34,409 nt of DNA from Branchiostoma floridae (taxonomy: Eukaryota > Chordata > Leptocardii > Amphioxiformes > Branchiostomatidae). Made by a program: the position numbers and the translations under genes. The DNA lies in the NCBI RefSeq assembly GCF_000003815.2, contig NC_049983.1, positions 22,248,651 through 22,283,059 on the forward strand. Reading direction: 5' to 3'. Positions 30,001 through 34,409 of this stretch are shown piece after piece. The notes under the pieces were generated by a model, which was not told the DNA's origin, did no database searches, and was given only the letters and a program-made list of their open reading frames with translations. How positions within the stretch are numbered: the stretch's first letter is position 1; the number at the start of each line of letters is the position of its first letter.

Positions 30001-31958
30001 AGGACACTTGTGTGATATCACTTTAACTATGAATGTTTCATGGTCGAATGAATATATATATGCAGGCTTTCATCCCACTGGCTAAAGGAAATGCCAAAAC
30101 TTCGTGTCATGGTCATTGAAAGTTGAACTTAACTTACAAGAATTTGAATAAATCCCTTAGCTTAGCTTAGCTTGATGCATACTTTCACTTTAGTTAAACC
30201 AAAAGTTATAAAAAGTCTTCAGTGACTACTTCTAATTTGCGTTGATAACTTGTGTTATTACACAAATGTAGGGATGGGTTCCTGTCAACGACACCTGGCA
30301 GGGCACGAGTGTCTTCAGTAATTCGTCAACTCCGTCTCCATATACAGTCACCAGTGTCACTGTCGCTTCAGGGCTGGGTCATCCTTGGAACTTCACATTT
30401 GTATCCCTAACTGACGGTACGCTGTTCATAATGACGAGATTTCTGTTACGAAACCGTTGATTTCCGTTTCAGTGCATTATCATTATATAAACAAGATTGC
30501 GCAAGGTAAAAAGTTCAACGCTTGGGCCACGACAGCAAACAGATAAATTAAATGTAACGTTACAGTTGGTATTGTGATTTACAATCTGCTAACGTCACAT
30601 TTCCACAAAGGGGCCCGGCCGGGCAGTTTTCCTGAATTACGCACACCTTTAACATTAGACCAGAGACCCTGCGTCTTCATGCTTTGTTTATAATGTAATC
30701 TACTGTCTGATAGGTTTTCCACACTTTGGAAAGCATGGCACGTACTTCAGCGGTGGTTACGTAGCTACTTTGGGAACCACCCGGGAAGCAAGTGACTGCA
30801 GCTTCCTACCTTCGACACCAAAAATGGCTGGACCAACAGACCCGCGCAGTCTTCGTAGAGCTGATTCTGTACAACCCTCACGCTAACCTGTTCTCCGTGG
30901 TTACTGTGGCGGTAGAGTTCACTACCACAGGGGCTGCCTACACGGGTGCAGAGGTGGTGACCTTGAGACTGGTCCAACATGGAGCCATCGTCCTTCTCCT
31001 CCTTCGAGGGACATTGGCGCTGTTTCTTCTGTACTTCCTACTCAGAGAAGGTCAGCTTCAACACACATTCGCATCATTCATAATTATATCAATGGACGTG
31101 GGCAATGTTATCCAAGCAAAATTAATTTTTGAATACCATGAGCACCACCACTTATGCATATTTCACCCATTAGGTAAGAGTTTATTGTCGCGGCCAGTTG
31201 AGTATCTGAGCGGGTTCTGGAGCTGGGTGGAAGTTTGGATCATCACCATCGGCTTCTCCACACTCGGCGTCTACTTTAAGGCACAGAGCATCATTGATGA
31301 GGTGGCAGAGAAACGGCAATCGGGCAGCACTCCTTTCGAACAGTACAAAAGTGCAGCCGGTTGGTTCCAAGTCTACACCTACCTACTCGGGTTTCTCATC
31401 TGCTGCACTACGCTGAAGTTTATCCACCTGCTGCGGTTCAACTCGCATGTGCGAGCGCTCTCTGTGACGATGAGGAAGTCAGCCAAGCCCGTTCTACAGT
31501 TCCTCTTCGTGGCCGGCATCTTCATGATGGCGTACACTCAAGCGGGGAACCTCGTGTTCGGCGTGAAGCTCCAGGGTTACCAGAACATCCAGACCAGCCT
31601 ACAGAGTCTCTGCATGATGATGTTGGGAAGCTTTGACTTTGATGAACTGTCAGGGGCTAAGCAGGTTTTAGGTCCTCTCATGTTCTTCTCGTACCAGGCT
31701 ATGATGCAGTTTATCCTACTGAGTATGTTCATGGCCATCATCATGGATGTGTACGCAGAAGAACAGCAGGATCGTGCCGCAGAAAATCTACGATTTCTTC
31801 GCATTTTGAAAGAAACTTCAGTGGAGATTGCAGGTAAAATGAAGCACGTGTCCAAGAACAGAACCAGAGAAAGCAAGCAGGAAGAAGGCAATGTGATAGA
31901 ACCCGACAATGCAAGCAGGTTTGATGGCGTAGTAAGCGACTTTGGAAAAATGTGGTAA
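8944..31958 (+). CDS. Polycystin-1-like / PKDREJ-family receptor-channel gene, 34-exon model
   Basis: This gene encodes a large membrane protein of the polycystin-1-like family, which combines an extracellular REJ-type region, a GPS cleavage site, a cytoplasmic PLAT domain and a channel-type membrane core of about 11 helices. I joined 34 exons by reading frame, splice sites and family motifs; phases agree at every junction except after exon 23 and inside exon 33. Approximate residues: leader and Cys-rich part 1-110, REJ-type region 110-860, GPS 985-1020, first helix 1043-1062, PLAT 1080-1200, helices 2-5 1300-1545, TOP domain 1580-1790, channel helices 1790-2045, short tail to 2095. The start codon is unresolved. 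Introns 3, 4, 6, 11, 13, 15, 16, 21, 24, 25, 28, 31 and 32 hold nothing I recognise; the others hold the repeats listed separately. Family assignment is strong; orthology to PKDREJ, PKD1L1, PKD1L2 or PKD1L3 is not settled here. Confidence 0.9.
9290..9725. repeat. Right copy of the intron-1 block conserved between the paralogues
   Basis: Inverted match to 2560-3060. Small indels separate the copies and a stop codon and frame change break the open frame seen on the left, arguing for non-coding sequence. Confidence 0.8.
9833..10196 (+). pseudogene. LINE 3' end, degraded copy in intron 1
   Basis: Before the gap the + strand reads VEDETHFIANCPFYD then hits a stop and continues with LLKEATKFYP, parallel to the LINE segment at 5214-5732. 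After the gap GCAATTAGCCCTCGGGCAAG and GCAATAAACG match that element's 3' tail. Same family, inserted separately. Confidence 0.75.
10018..10117. other. Assembly gap (N)
   Basis: 100 N inside the LINE copy of intron 1. Confidence 1.
10597..10687 (+). CDS. Exon 2
   Basis: Between TACAG and GTACGT. Reads in frame from exon 1 and encodes a segment containing TNCILSEGASVYDGSC, with two Cys likely disulfide-bonded outside the cell. Its exact-length counterpart (91 bases) lies on the - strand at 1976-2066. Confidence 0.8.
10834..10936. other. Assembly gap (N)
   Basis: 103 N in intron 2, directly before a Penelope-like remnant. Confidence 1.
10937..11100 (-). pseudogene. Penelope-like element remnant (GIY-YIG endonuclease C-terminus)
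   Basis: On the - strand this reads DNIDIIDLESRNAHRKIKEA, IHIQLEGAKLNRTEG, a stop, then ELPKCYLPLL. The pattern (K-E-A-I-H-I...L-N-R...G...L-P) resembles the end of GIY-YIG endonuclease domains of Penelope-like or related retroelements. One in-frame stop; the rest is lost in or beyond the gap. Confidence 0.6.
11422..11506 (+). CDS. Exon 3
   Basis: Between TTTCAG and GTAAGT; 85 bases, phase 2 to phase 0. Contains SSNVTLHSAVSYACEG with one N-glycosylation sequon (NVT). The counterpart at 1348-1432 on the - strand has the same length and splice phases. Confidence 0.85.
11799..11948 (+). CDS. Exon 4
   Basis: 150 bases, phase 0, between TTTTTCAG and GTATAA. Encodes ASLSWIFTENGFTIYES and continues to GVFPLQ, an extracellular beta-rich looking segment before the REJ region. 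Nearly identical to the - strand exon at 671-820. Confidence 0.88.
12407..12662 (+). CDS. Exon 5: start of REJ-type region
   Basis: 256 bases between TTACAG and GTAAGC, ending phase 1. It contains FYVYTWESYDQEGLVDA and SSSWTCEP; the W-x-C pattern after a Ser-rich turn is typical of REJ modules. Most differences from the - strand copy (234-489) are clustered near its middle. Confidence 0.9.
12735..12775 (-). repeat. LINE 3'-end-like fragment
   Basis: TTTATTGCACAACAATTG followed by a GGTACAAAGTATGG block also occurs inside the MITE near 3,556-3,602. On the - strand it ends in CAATAAA, like a retroelement tail. Confidence 0.5.
13296..13416. mobile_element. hAT-like hairpin MITE, 121 bases
   Basis: Two arms of about 45 bases (starting CCTAAGTATCATCCTCCGTA) are inverted copies with a single mismatch around a loop of about 26 bases. 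Perfect 8-base target duplications GTGTTACC lie at 13288-13295 and 13417-13424. Confidence 0.93.
13507..13720 (+). CDS. Exon 6 (REJ-type region)
   Basis: Begins after TTTTGCAG and ends before GTGAGA, phases 1 to 2. Encodes a beta-strand-rich segment containing FNITFVFTFEVRATGREPA and ending EVLWGRIFTV. The frame joins exactly to exons 5 and 7. Confidence 0.85.
14159..14345 (+). CDS. Exon 7 (REJ core)
   Basis: Starts after CACCTCAG and ends before GTAGGT. The translation begins KCIKNCIPEIFN and includes YRAEWSLVEAP and LDWTNNVTELS; the C-x3-C followed by W-x-L is a recognisable REJ-domain feature. One N-glycosylation sequon (NVT) is present. Confidence 0.88.
14820..15110. repeat. SINE-like dispersed repeat in intron 7
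   Basis: Contains CACGTTAAAGAACCCGCC, a motif shared by several SINE tails of marine invertebrates, and an internal repeat GCTCGCTCCAGAC (14948 and 15007). Related, inverted, to 5805-5945. A run of 11 G precedes it at about 14,546. Confidence 0.55.
15192..15396 (+). CDS. Exon 8 (REJ core)
   Basis: Starts after CCATAG and ends before GTATAC in phase 1. Contains GYYTIRVTSFMNP and CYISPVDGTSLADKFCIIC, matching the REJ pattern G-Y-x-I-x-V followed by C-x-(I/V)-x-P-x-x-G and F-x-I-x-C. Confidence 0.9.
15823..15898. repeat. (TACCTG)n hexanucleotide array
   Basis: TACCTG units, some shortened to TACCG, repeat through intron 8; a palindromic GGTCCAGGT...ACCTGGACC sits at its left edge (15783-15803). 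The - strand reads CAGGTA, a splice-donor-like sequence, but the gene is on the other strand. Confidence 0.93.
15965..16092 (+). CDS. Exon 9 (REJ region)
   Basis: Starts after GCTTCAG and ends before GTAAGC, phase 1 to 0. Encodes FVDENRPVYYEMKYQF, corresponding to the REJ motif 'W-x-D-x-x-x-P-x-x-Y' after the conserved Cys of exon 8. Confidence 0.85.
16330..16440 (+). mobile_element. Penelope-like terminal repeat fragment with hammerhead-like hairpin
   Basis: CTGAAGA (16345-16351) is followed by a stem GAGTGA/TCACTC with loop TGGATG and then GAAAC (16371-16375), the arrangement C-U-G-A-N-G-A / stem II / G-A-A-A of hammerhead ribozymes, but with one extra A before the stem. The following part (CCGTTTTTATCCAGTTGTAG) looks like a retroelement end. 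Activity is unknown. Confidence 0.5.
16801..16908 (+). CDS. Exon 10 (REJ region)
   Basis: 108 bases, phase 0, between GATTAG and GTAAGT. Encodes LPAGNITIEIRVFTVSG, a beta strand pair with one sequon (NIT), and ends WVSPPLQ. The acceptor has a weak polypyrimidine tract. Confidence 0.82.
17008..18003. mobile_element. Non-autonomous DNA transposon in intron 10, about 1.0 kb
   Basis: GGGCTTATTCA at the left end and its inverse TGAATAAGCCC at the right end are followed inward by similar CACGTGA and CCATNTTGGGGTCCA blocks. TATA flanks both ends, consistent with a TA or TATA target duplication. I see no transposase. Confidence 0.8.
18209..18385 (+). CDS. Exon 11
   Basis: 177 bases, phase 0, between TTCTGTAG and GTATCA. 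Encodes a segment beginning VLPPSKDGVSEYAAMFF and ending ALDGENVME, the start of the mostly helical GAIN-like part of the ectodomain. Confidence 0.8.
18645..18770 (+). CDS. Exon 12 (GAIN-like helical part)
   Basis: 126 bases, phase 0, between TTACAG and GTTGGT. Encodes LVDLAMDAMAKVEIND and GVSTTILLITAVPHHVSAQA, resembling the helical segment 'L-x-x-x-L...V-x-x-I-x-x-x-T-x-x-P' preceding the GPS in polycystin-1 relatives. Confidence 0.85.
18876..19063 (+). repeat. Decayed duplicate of the exon 13 acceptor region
   Basis: TTTCCTTGTT...ATTAG...ATT, AACCAGTTTTAACA and GGAAAGGTACAAGGGGC here parallel GTTCCTTGTT, ATCCAGTTTAAACA and AAAAGGTACACGGGGC at 19,200-19,305. The copy stops after about 15 bases of exon. 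A repeat with GCCGAACGGCGGTTATACCG sits between the copies (19,090-19,195). Confidence 0.65.
19295..19421 (+). CDS. Exon 13
   Basis: Starts after TGTAAAAG and ends before GTGACG in phase 1. Encodes ALKAAFKTTRRLSGNW and a tail ending VVLMFT. A decayed copy of its acceptor region lies upstream near 19,040. Confidence 0.8.
19701..19786 (+). CDS. Exon 14
   Basis: 86 bases between TTGTTCAG and GTGTGT. Encodes SAKLLEASETMAQSEF, an amphipathic helix, with phases fitting exons 13 and 15. Confidence 0.78.
19992..20111 (+). CDS. Exon 15
   Basis: Ends before GTATGA. The chosen acceptor CCTTTAG|AAT gives phase 0 and an open frame containing STLFEALDVLDDIYLNP. The alternative AATAAG|AGA also keeps the frame, so the start is uncertain by 6 bases. 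Confidence 0.75.
20585..20734 (+). CDS. Exon 16
   Basis: 150 bases, phase 0, between TAACAG and GTTGGC. Encodes VHLTVQPEVADDSSEKLY and LIRVSSFSSLMAAGCPEG. It leads into the conserved block before the GPS. Confidence 0.82.
21104..21316 (+). CDS. Exon 17 (pre-GPS conserved block)
   Basis: 213 bases, phase 0, between TGTTTAG and GTTTGT. The segment SDFNPFEYSNNSRNIQADV followed by LPVSGLTDPIDI matches the polycystin-1 family pattern 'N-P-F...V...L-x-x-P-I' upstream of the GPS. Confidence 0.9.
21503..21791 (+). CDS. Exon 18 (GAIN-like beta part)
   Basis: 289 bases, phase 0 to 1, between ATTGCAG and GTACTT. Contains VDVNTTQFPQPITLLLRKG and HNWTVTLPLPEDQL, with several N-glycosylation sequons (NTT, NWT, NSS, NMT), as expected of an extracellular beta sandwich. 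Confidence 0.88.
22015..22145 (+). CDS. Exon 19: first half of GPS motif
   Basis: Starts after GTTACAG and ends before GTAAGT. Encodes FTLYVFETSCVYFAEG and WEREGCK, the C...W...GC half of the GPS. The motif is completed by exon 20 across a 674-base intron. Confidence 0.92.
22510..22787. mobile_element. MITE with GGGCACAACCCGCCG ends, copy 2
   Basis: 278 bases bounded by GGGCACAACCCGCCGTACGT and its near-perfect inverse. Same family as 6498-6692. Its right end is only 32 bases from the acceptor of exon 20. Confidence 0.88.
22820..23038 (+). CDS. Exon 20: GPS cleavage site and first membrane helix
   Basis: 219 bases, phase 0, between ACTTCAG and GTACGA. HCQCDHLTKFSGF is a complete GPS C-terminal half; cleavage in the family falls between Leu and Thr of HLT. 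It is followed by N-P-A-G and the hydrophobic run LILVLVVFSSYLLGVLWA, the first transmembrane helix, then the basic/acidic stretch RKEDRKD on the cytoplasmic side. Confidence 0.95.
23272..23460 (+). mobile_element. tRNA-derived SINE, diverged
   Basis: A tRNA-like head with B-box-like GGGTTCATCTCC (23323-23334) and a body (CACGACTTTCCTCTCATCTC) shared with the SINE at 33283. In intron 20. Confidence 0.65.
23569..23676 (+). CDS. Exon 21: start of PLAT/LH2 domain
   Basis: 108 bases, phase 0, between TTGCCAG and GTGTGT. YLVTVYTGFRGNAGTTAE is the classic first strands of a PLAT domain (Y-x-V-x-V-x-T-G-x-x-x-N-A-G-T-T-A). Confidence 0.95.
24064..24242 (+). CDS. Exon 22: PLAT domain
   Basis: 179 bases ending before GTGAGT in phase 2. 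Contains VSLVLHGFHAES, LLFEKGSVDAFLLS, PLGGLTHLQIWHNN and GYSPSW, matching successive PLAT strands including the conserved I-W-H-(D/N)-N. Confidence 0.95.
24444..24509 (+). CDS. Exon 23: PLAT domain, donor site anomalous
   Basis: Starts after TACACAG and encodes FLSQVVVVNKGTNVTTYF then LCNR, a PLAT strand. Alignment with exon 24 (WLAIDRED) requires the exon to end at 24,509, where the next bases are GAGAGC and not GT. A weak in-phase GT further on (24,517, GTCCAT) would insert three residues. Confidence 0.8.
24843..24950 (+). CDS. Exon 24: end of PLAT domain
   Basis: Between GTTGCCAG and GTACGT, phase 2 to 2. Encodes WLAIDREDGNIERAVPAAG and ends FGAKSA. The W-L-A-x-D-x-x-D-G is the usual end of the PLAT fold in this family. 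Confidence 0.9.
25256..25469 (+). CDS. Exon 25: post-PLAT conserved block
   Basis: Between CATCCAG and GTAAAT, phase 2 to 0. Encodes DMNDGHLWFSVAGRP, SPFTRVQRLSCCLTLLYS and LTNIMFFGRG. The sequence H-L-W-x-S-V...F-T-R-V-Q-R-x-S-C-C is a strongly conserved signature of polycystin-1 relatives. Confidence 0.95.
25940..26315 (+). CDS. Exon 26: second membrane helix and long cytoplasmic loop
   Basis: 376 bases between TTGTCAG and GTGAGT. The helix IGIQSAVIIMPVNLLIVFLF is followed by a basic loop (KKKGKN, KKVKYR, KKHR) and an acidic run (CDEEDSSG). The helix is conserved; the loop is low in complexity and probably disordered. Confidence 0.93.
26667..27749. mobile_element. Non-autonomous DNA transposon in intron 26, 1,083 bases
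   Basis: Terminal inverted repeats of 24 perfect bases start AGCCCCGGTCACAAGAATCG. TAA target duplications lie at 26664-26666 and 27750-27752, as in PIF/Harbinger elements. No transposase frame is seen. An internal degenerate copy of the terminal repeat (26,781-26,802) and a 10-base tandem repeat (27,615-27,648) lie inside. Confidence 0.9.
27615..27648. repeat. 10-base tandem repeat inside the transposon
   Basis: GATGCTCTGC is repeated three times plus a partial unit. Confidence 0.9.
27797..27984 (+). CDS. Exon 27: membrane helices 3 and 4
   Basis: 188 bases between TTCCAG and GTATGT. Contains WSASFVAAFFTVLYTLSFG and WVFTFVTSFFTDLFF followed by QPIKLIMVAILFALLAK. The Q-P-(I/L)-K pairing of two helices is diagnostic of the polycystin-1-like membrane region. 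Confidence 0.95.
28138..28212 (+). CDS. Exon 28: short cytoplasmic linker
   Basis: 75 bases, phase 0, between AAAATAG and GTAGCC. Encodes a Pro/Asp/Glu-rich linker (KPVEDEDPPPSPPADDEE). The frame and the K-P opening fit the family after the Q-P-I-K helix, although the acceptor is weak. Confidence 0.78.
28962..29183 (+). CDS. Exon 29: linker and membrane helix 5
   Basis: 222 bases, phase 0, between CACTCTAG and GTAAGT. A Ser/Thr/Pro-rich start, then a charged helix (LRAKSAEKRKARDAVLEV) and the hydrophobic VGVGLFIAVIMLTAYG, the first helix of the channel part, and ERSPLAFYMTQNVRG. Confidence 0.92.
29300..29498 (-). mobile_element. tRNA-derived SINE in intron 29
   Basis: On the - strand, TCCAGTGGTTAGCGGCC (A-box-like) is followed by GAGTTCGATTCC (B box, 29443-29432) and a body ending in a GGGGAATTTCCCC palindrome. 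Different family from the SINEs at 4904 and 33283. Confidence 0.8.
29573..29741 (+). CDS. Exon 30: polycystin (TOP) extracellular domain start
   Basis: 169 bases between GTTTTAG and GTTTGT. Contains IPSFWTWITDGLVPA and GVRLRQVRLKPG; F-W-x-W and R-L-R-Q-x-R are signatures of the polycystin extracellular domain. Confidence 0.95.
29880..29977 (+). CDS. Exon 31: TOP domain
   Basis: 98 bases between AATACAG and GTGAGC. GKLCEVPEKM and SRCQADFTI carry two Cys likely paired, as in other polycystins, with one sequon (NYT). Confidence 0.88.
30272..30416 (+). CDS. Exon 32: TOP domain
   Basis: 145 bases between AATGTAG and GTACGC. GWVPVNDTWQG and LGHPWNFTF with sequons NDT, NSS and NFT. The G-W opening and phase 1 end fit the next exon. 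Confidence 0.88.
30714..31050 (+). CDS. Exon 33: TOP domain end and first long channel helix, with a one-base frame slip
   Basis: The exon opens in frame as FPHFGKHGTYFSGGYVATLG, a family hallmark, then continues in the next frame as ASYLRHQKWLDQQTRAVF and LILYNPHANLF, also hallmarks. The change falls near 30,788-30,792, where one extra A (GCAAGTG) would explain it. After it comes the helix GAIVLLLLRGTLALFLLYFL. The exon ends before GTCAGC; the reading frame stays open into the following 123-base intron. Confidence 0.9.
31051..31173 (+). other. Intron 33: 123 bases, in frame and without a stop
   Basis: GTCAGC...CCCATTAG bounds 41 codons that stay open. Family alignment (LLRE joined to GKSLLS) favours splicing; retention would add 41 residues between the second and third channel helices. 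Confidence 0.8.
31174..31958 (+). CDS. Exon 34: channel core helices, pore and C-terminus
   Basis: One 785-base terminal exon begins after CCCATTAG and ends at TAA. It encodes helix S3 (WVEVWIITIGFSTLGVYF), S4 (FQVYTYLLGFLICC then LKFIHLLRFN), S5 (FLFVAGIFMMAYTQAG), a pore segment with MMMLGSFDFDEL, and S6 (MMQFILLSMFMAIIMDVY). The tail after S6 is only about 65 residues, rich in charged residues. The Asp of the PKD2 filter (L-G-D) is Ser here, as may be expected for a polycystin-1-type subunit. Confidence 0.96.
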
Positions 31959-32171
31959 AGAATCAGAGTTTCTGTTATACCCTAGGACATTACCAGGATT
32001 AACAGTGATATAACAATATACTAGTACATATGTCAAGCGAGTTCACGCTTTATTAAGTGTTTATACTATAACACCTTTTACATTACTAGTACCTTCTTGT
32101 GATCTTAGAATGTATCAAGTTGATAAACCAGGCTAAATTGAGTATTTGAAGTACATCCCACCAACATTGTA

Positions 32172-32498
32172 GGTCATATTTTACCACAGGCTCTATCAAA
32201 TATCATCTATGATATGTATATATATCTATATCTCCATATCTAGAGGGACATAGAGATGTAATTTGAGTCTGTCTACCTTTGTGTCATCATTTGGTGTAAT
32301 CATAACAGCGCAGTATGCTAATGAATTGAATTAGGTCATATTTCACCACAGGCCCTATCAAATATCATCTATGATATATATCGCTATATCTAGAGGTATG
32401 TATACGTAGAGATATAGTTTGAGTCTGTCTACCTTTGTGTCTTCATTTGGTGTATAGTGTATACCATCACAGAGCAGTATGCTCATGCATGGAATCTG
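32172..32498. repeat. 163-base tandem duplication downstream of the gene
   Basis: Unit 1 (32172-32334) and unit 2 (32335-32498) share GGTCATATTT-ACCACAGG, TATCAAATATCATCTATGAT and GAGTCTGTCTACCTTTGTGT. Confidence 0.88.
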
Positions 32499-32602
32499 GG
32501 CATAAGTTTGTATTTGGTACGTCATCAACTAGCCACTAGCTGCTGGGAAGTACGTGTTTCCTAGCCTGTGTGTTATAACTCGTATTACATAACATCTAAA
32601 TT

Positions 32603-32608
32603 ATTAAA
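32603..32608 (+). terminator. Possible poly(A) signal ATTAAA
   Basis: ATTAAA lies about 645 bases after the stop codon. I found no AATAAA nearer to it. Weak evidence. Confidence 0.25.
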
Positions 32609-32689
32609 AATCGCGAAATAACAAAACAGTGCAGTAGTGAACGAAGCACGAAGCCCTAAAAAGCTGTCTATCCTGTTCGTGTTGTTCAC

Positions 32690-33260
32690 CTTTTAGAGGT
32701 GATTTCATGAAGTGCTCCGACGGATCAGCTTCGGAAGATTTGTCATTCGTCTTGTCACGCTGGTGGGAATACATTTATGTTGCACATTATAGATTTTATT
32801 CTGTTGCACTGAACCTGGGTTGCCAAGTTGTCCAGAAAGAACGATTAAAAAAGACCACTTGTTGTCTATTGTCACGCCCATGTCAAAGGTGGAACCNNNN
32901 NNNNNNNNNNNNNNNNNNNNNNNNNNNNNNNNNNNNNNNNNNNNNNNNNNNNNNNNNNNNNNNNNNNNNNNNNNNNNNNNNNNNNNNNNNNNNNNNNNNN
33001 NNNNNNNNNNNNNNNNNNNNNNNNNNNNNNNNNNNNNNNNNNNNNNNNNNNNNNNNNNNNNNNNNNNNGAGGGGGCCTTAACCGGTTAGACAACTTTTTA
33101 GAGGTTATTCCAGGAAGCTTATTATAAAGGGCTCTGACGGATCAGCATTGGAAGATCGTTCGCCTTGTCACGCAGGTAGGAATACATTTATTTTGCAAGT
33201 AATATATCTTGTAGATGCTTTATTCTCCTGCACTGAACCTGGGTTACTAAGCTGCCTAAT
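32690..33260. repeat. Direct repeat on both sides of an N gap
   Basis: CTCCGACGGATCAGC and TTGCACTGAACCTGGGTTGC before the gap recur as CTCTGACGGATCAGC and CTGCACTGAACCTGGGTTAC after it, so about 140 bases are duplicated or an assembly join is false. Confidence 0.75.
32897..33068. other. Assembly gap (N)
   Basis: 172 N between two copies of a direct repeat. Confidence 1.
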
Positions 33261-33282
33261 GCAAAGTAGAATTTCACAAACA

Positions 33283-33450
33283 GTGAGATCGCGTGGTACA
33301 ATCGGCAGCGGGTTAGACTCATGATCAGGCCCCAAAGGTCCTGAGTTTGAAACCCGCCATGTCACCAATCGTGTGCCCTCGGGAAAGGCACTTGACACGA
33401 CTTTCCTCACTTCACTCAAGTAAAAATGAGTACCATTCACCCAAACACCA
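33283..33450 (+). mobile_element. tRNA-derived SINE
   Basis: GTGAGATCGCGTGGTACAAT and B-box-like GAGTTTGAAACC (33343-33354), followed by GTGCCCTCGGGAAAGGCA and CTTTCCTCACTTCACTCA. Same family as 4904-5070. Confidence 0.78.
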
Positions 33451-33518
33451 GGAAAAATACTGACGTATCAGTCACTAATGGAGACCCTAACTAAAACGAA
33501 ACCGAACAAATGAACGAA

Positions 33519-33775
33519 TAGCCTGGGAACCATACCATCGAGGCGCTCGGCGGTGTAGGGGTGACCGCCCGTACAGTTAATTGGTACAGGCCGGGGGAGT
33601 TCTTACGGGGTTAGGTTAATTTAGTCGCGCCCCGCGGGCGGGGTAAACTCCAAAGGCCGGCTACAAGCTCTATCGGCGAAATCTCAAAGGGCAGCTTATC
33701 AGACAGGCTGACAGAAGCAGGTCGGTGCCGGGTAAAGCTCCCCAAAGCCGACCGCGGAGAATGGTACCCAGGCTA
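33519..33775. mobile_element. MITE with TAGCCTGGG ends, 257 bases
   Basis: TAGCCTGGGAACCAT and inverse ATGGTACCCAGGCTA bound the element. ATGAACGAA occurs at 33510-33518 and 33776-33784, a 9-base target duplication (possibly 10). Confidence 0.9.
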
Positions 33776-33784
33776 ATGAACGAA

Positions 33785-34409
33785 TAGACATGGCTCCGCG
33801 ACAATCGGCTCGGAAAATTTCACTCATATTTTAAAAAGTTTGCAGTCTTTGTTCGTATGCTTGAGTCAGTTTCAGGATAAAACGTTATAGAGGATGTCTT
33901 CCATAGATCAAGACAGTGTGGTCTTGATTTTAGCCACAGAGATCATGACAGCTGTCTGTTAGACAGTGTGTAATGTTGACCTTGGGACGGTCATACTTCA
34001 AGCTACCTCATACAAGAGAGAAGGTCAGAGCGGATTATAGGTTCGCAGATAGCGACAAAGGCAGACCGTATGCCCGAAGGGGCCATCACAAACAGTCAAC
34101 AGCTTGTCCGGGCCAGTCTGTGAGCTCAAAACAGGCGTCCTCGGCAGCATTAGGGTCAATATACTCAGAAACACCGTACTTTTTTTTTTAGATTGGTCAA
34201 CGGTAGCCTCCTCAGCAGCGTTCTAGGATTAGGAACGTTTATTTTATTTTATTTAACATACGGACCAGGTTCTTATGCTGTGAATGTCGTATTTGATAAA
34301 AAAAACGCCACCGACCCCAGAAGGCTGCTAGGGAAACAAAGTCGATGATCACATGTCACCGACCCAGTCCGATGACTTGTGATAGCCTGGGTGGTGATTT
34401 TGACAACGC
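33785..34409. other. Right end of the window, no gene seen
   Basis: Short open frames only. No family, splice pattern or repeat boundary is recognised. Confidence 0.6.

Noticed and set aside
31577-32036. Open frames on the - strand over the last exon
   Set aside because: Shadow of the channel exon on the + strand.

Overview
This is animal nuclear DNA with many small exons (about 70 to 790 bases), GT-AG introns, dense transposon debris and three runs of N. The predicted proteins and repeat types suggest a lancelet (Branchiostoma) draft assembly, but species is an inference from style and not a database match.

The main content is one large gene on the + strand, from about 8.94 kb to 31.96 kb, which I reconstructed as 34 exons and about 2,095 codons. 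In order it encodes: a secretory leader and short Cys-rich region, a receptor-for-egg-jelly (REJ)-type ectodomain, a GPS autoproteolysis motif (CQCDHLT), a first membrane helix, a PLAT/LH2 domain, further membrane helices, the extracellular polycystin (TOP) domain, and a six-helix polycystin channel core. This is the layout of the polycystin-1-like / PKDREJ family of large receptor-channel proteins. Two places break the ideal model: a one-base frame slip near 30,791 in exon 33, and a missing GT donor after exon 23 at 24,509.

The left 3.4 kb carries, on the - strand, the first five exons of a close paralogue running off the left edge. Exons 2 to 5 have identical lengths in the two copies (91, 85, 150 and 256 bases). 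The two genes are head-to-head, and patches of intron and upstream sequence also match in inverted orientation, down to about 6.4 kb and 7.9 kb. The window is therefore built on a large inverted duplication with its centre near 7.1 kb. The 5.5 kb between the two first exons holds a LINE 3' end, SINE-like pieces, MITEs, duplicated segments and two long (AT)n tracts; I see no other gene there.

Introns carry much of the repeat content: LINE and Penelope-like remnants, tRNA-derived SINEs, hAT-like hairpins with 8-base target duplications, a 1.08 kb element with perfect terminal inverted repeats and TAA target duplications, and a (TACCTG)n array. The last 2.4 kb after the stop codon holds only repeats, a gap and a MITE. 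I do not see a wholly new system; the most interesting biology is the head-to-head duplicated REJ/polycystin pair, its patchwise divergence, and the two possible lesions in the + strand copy.
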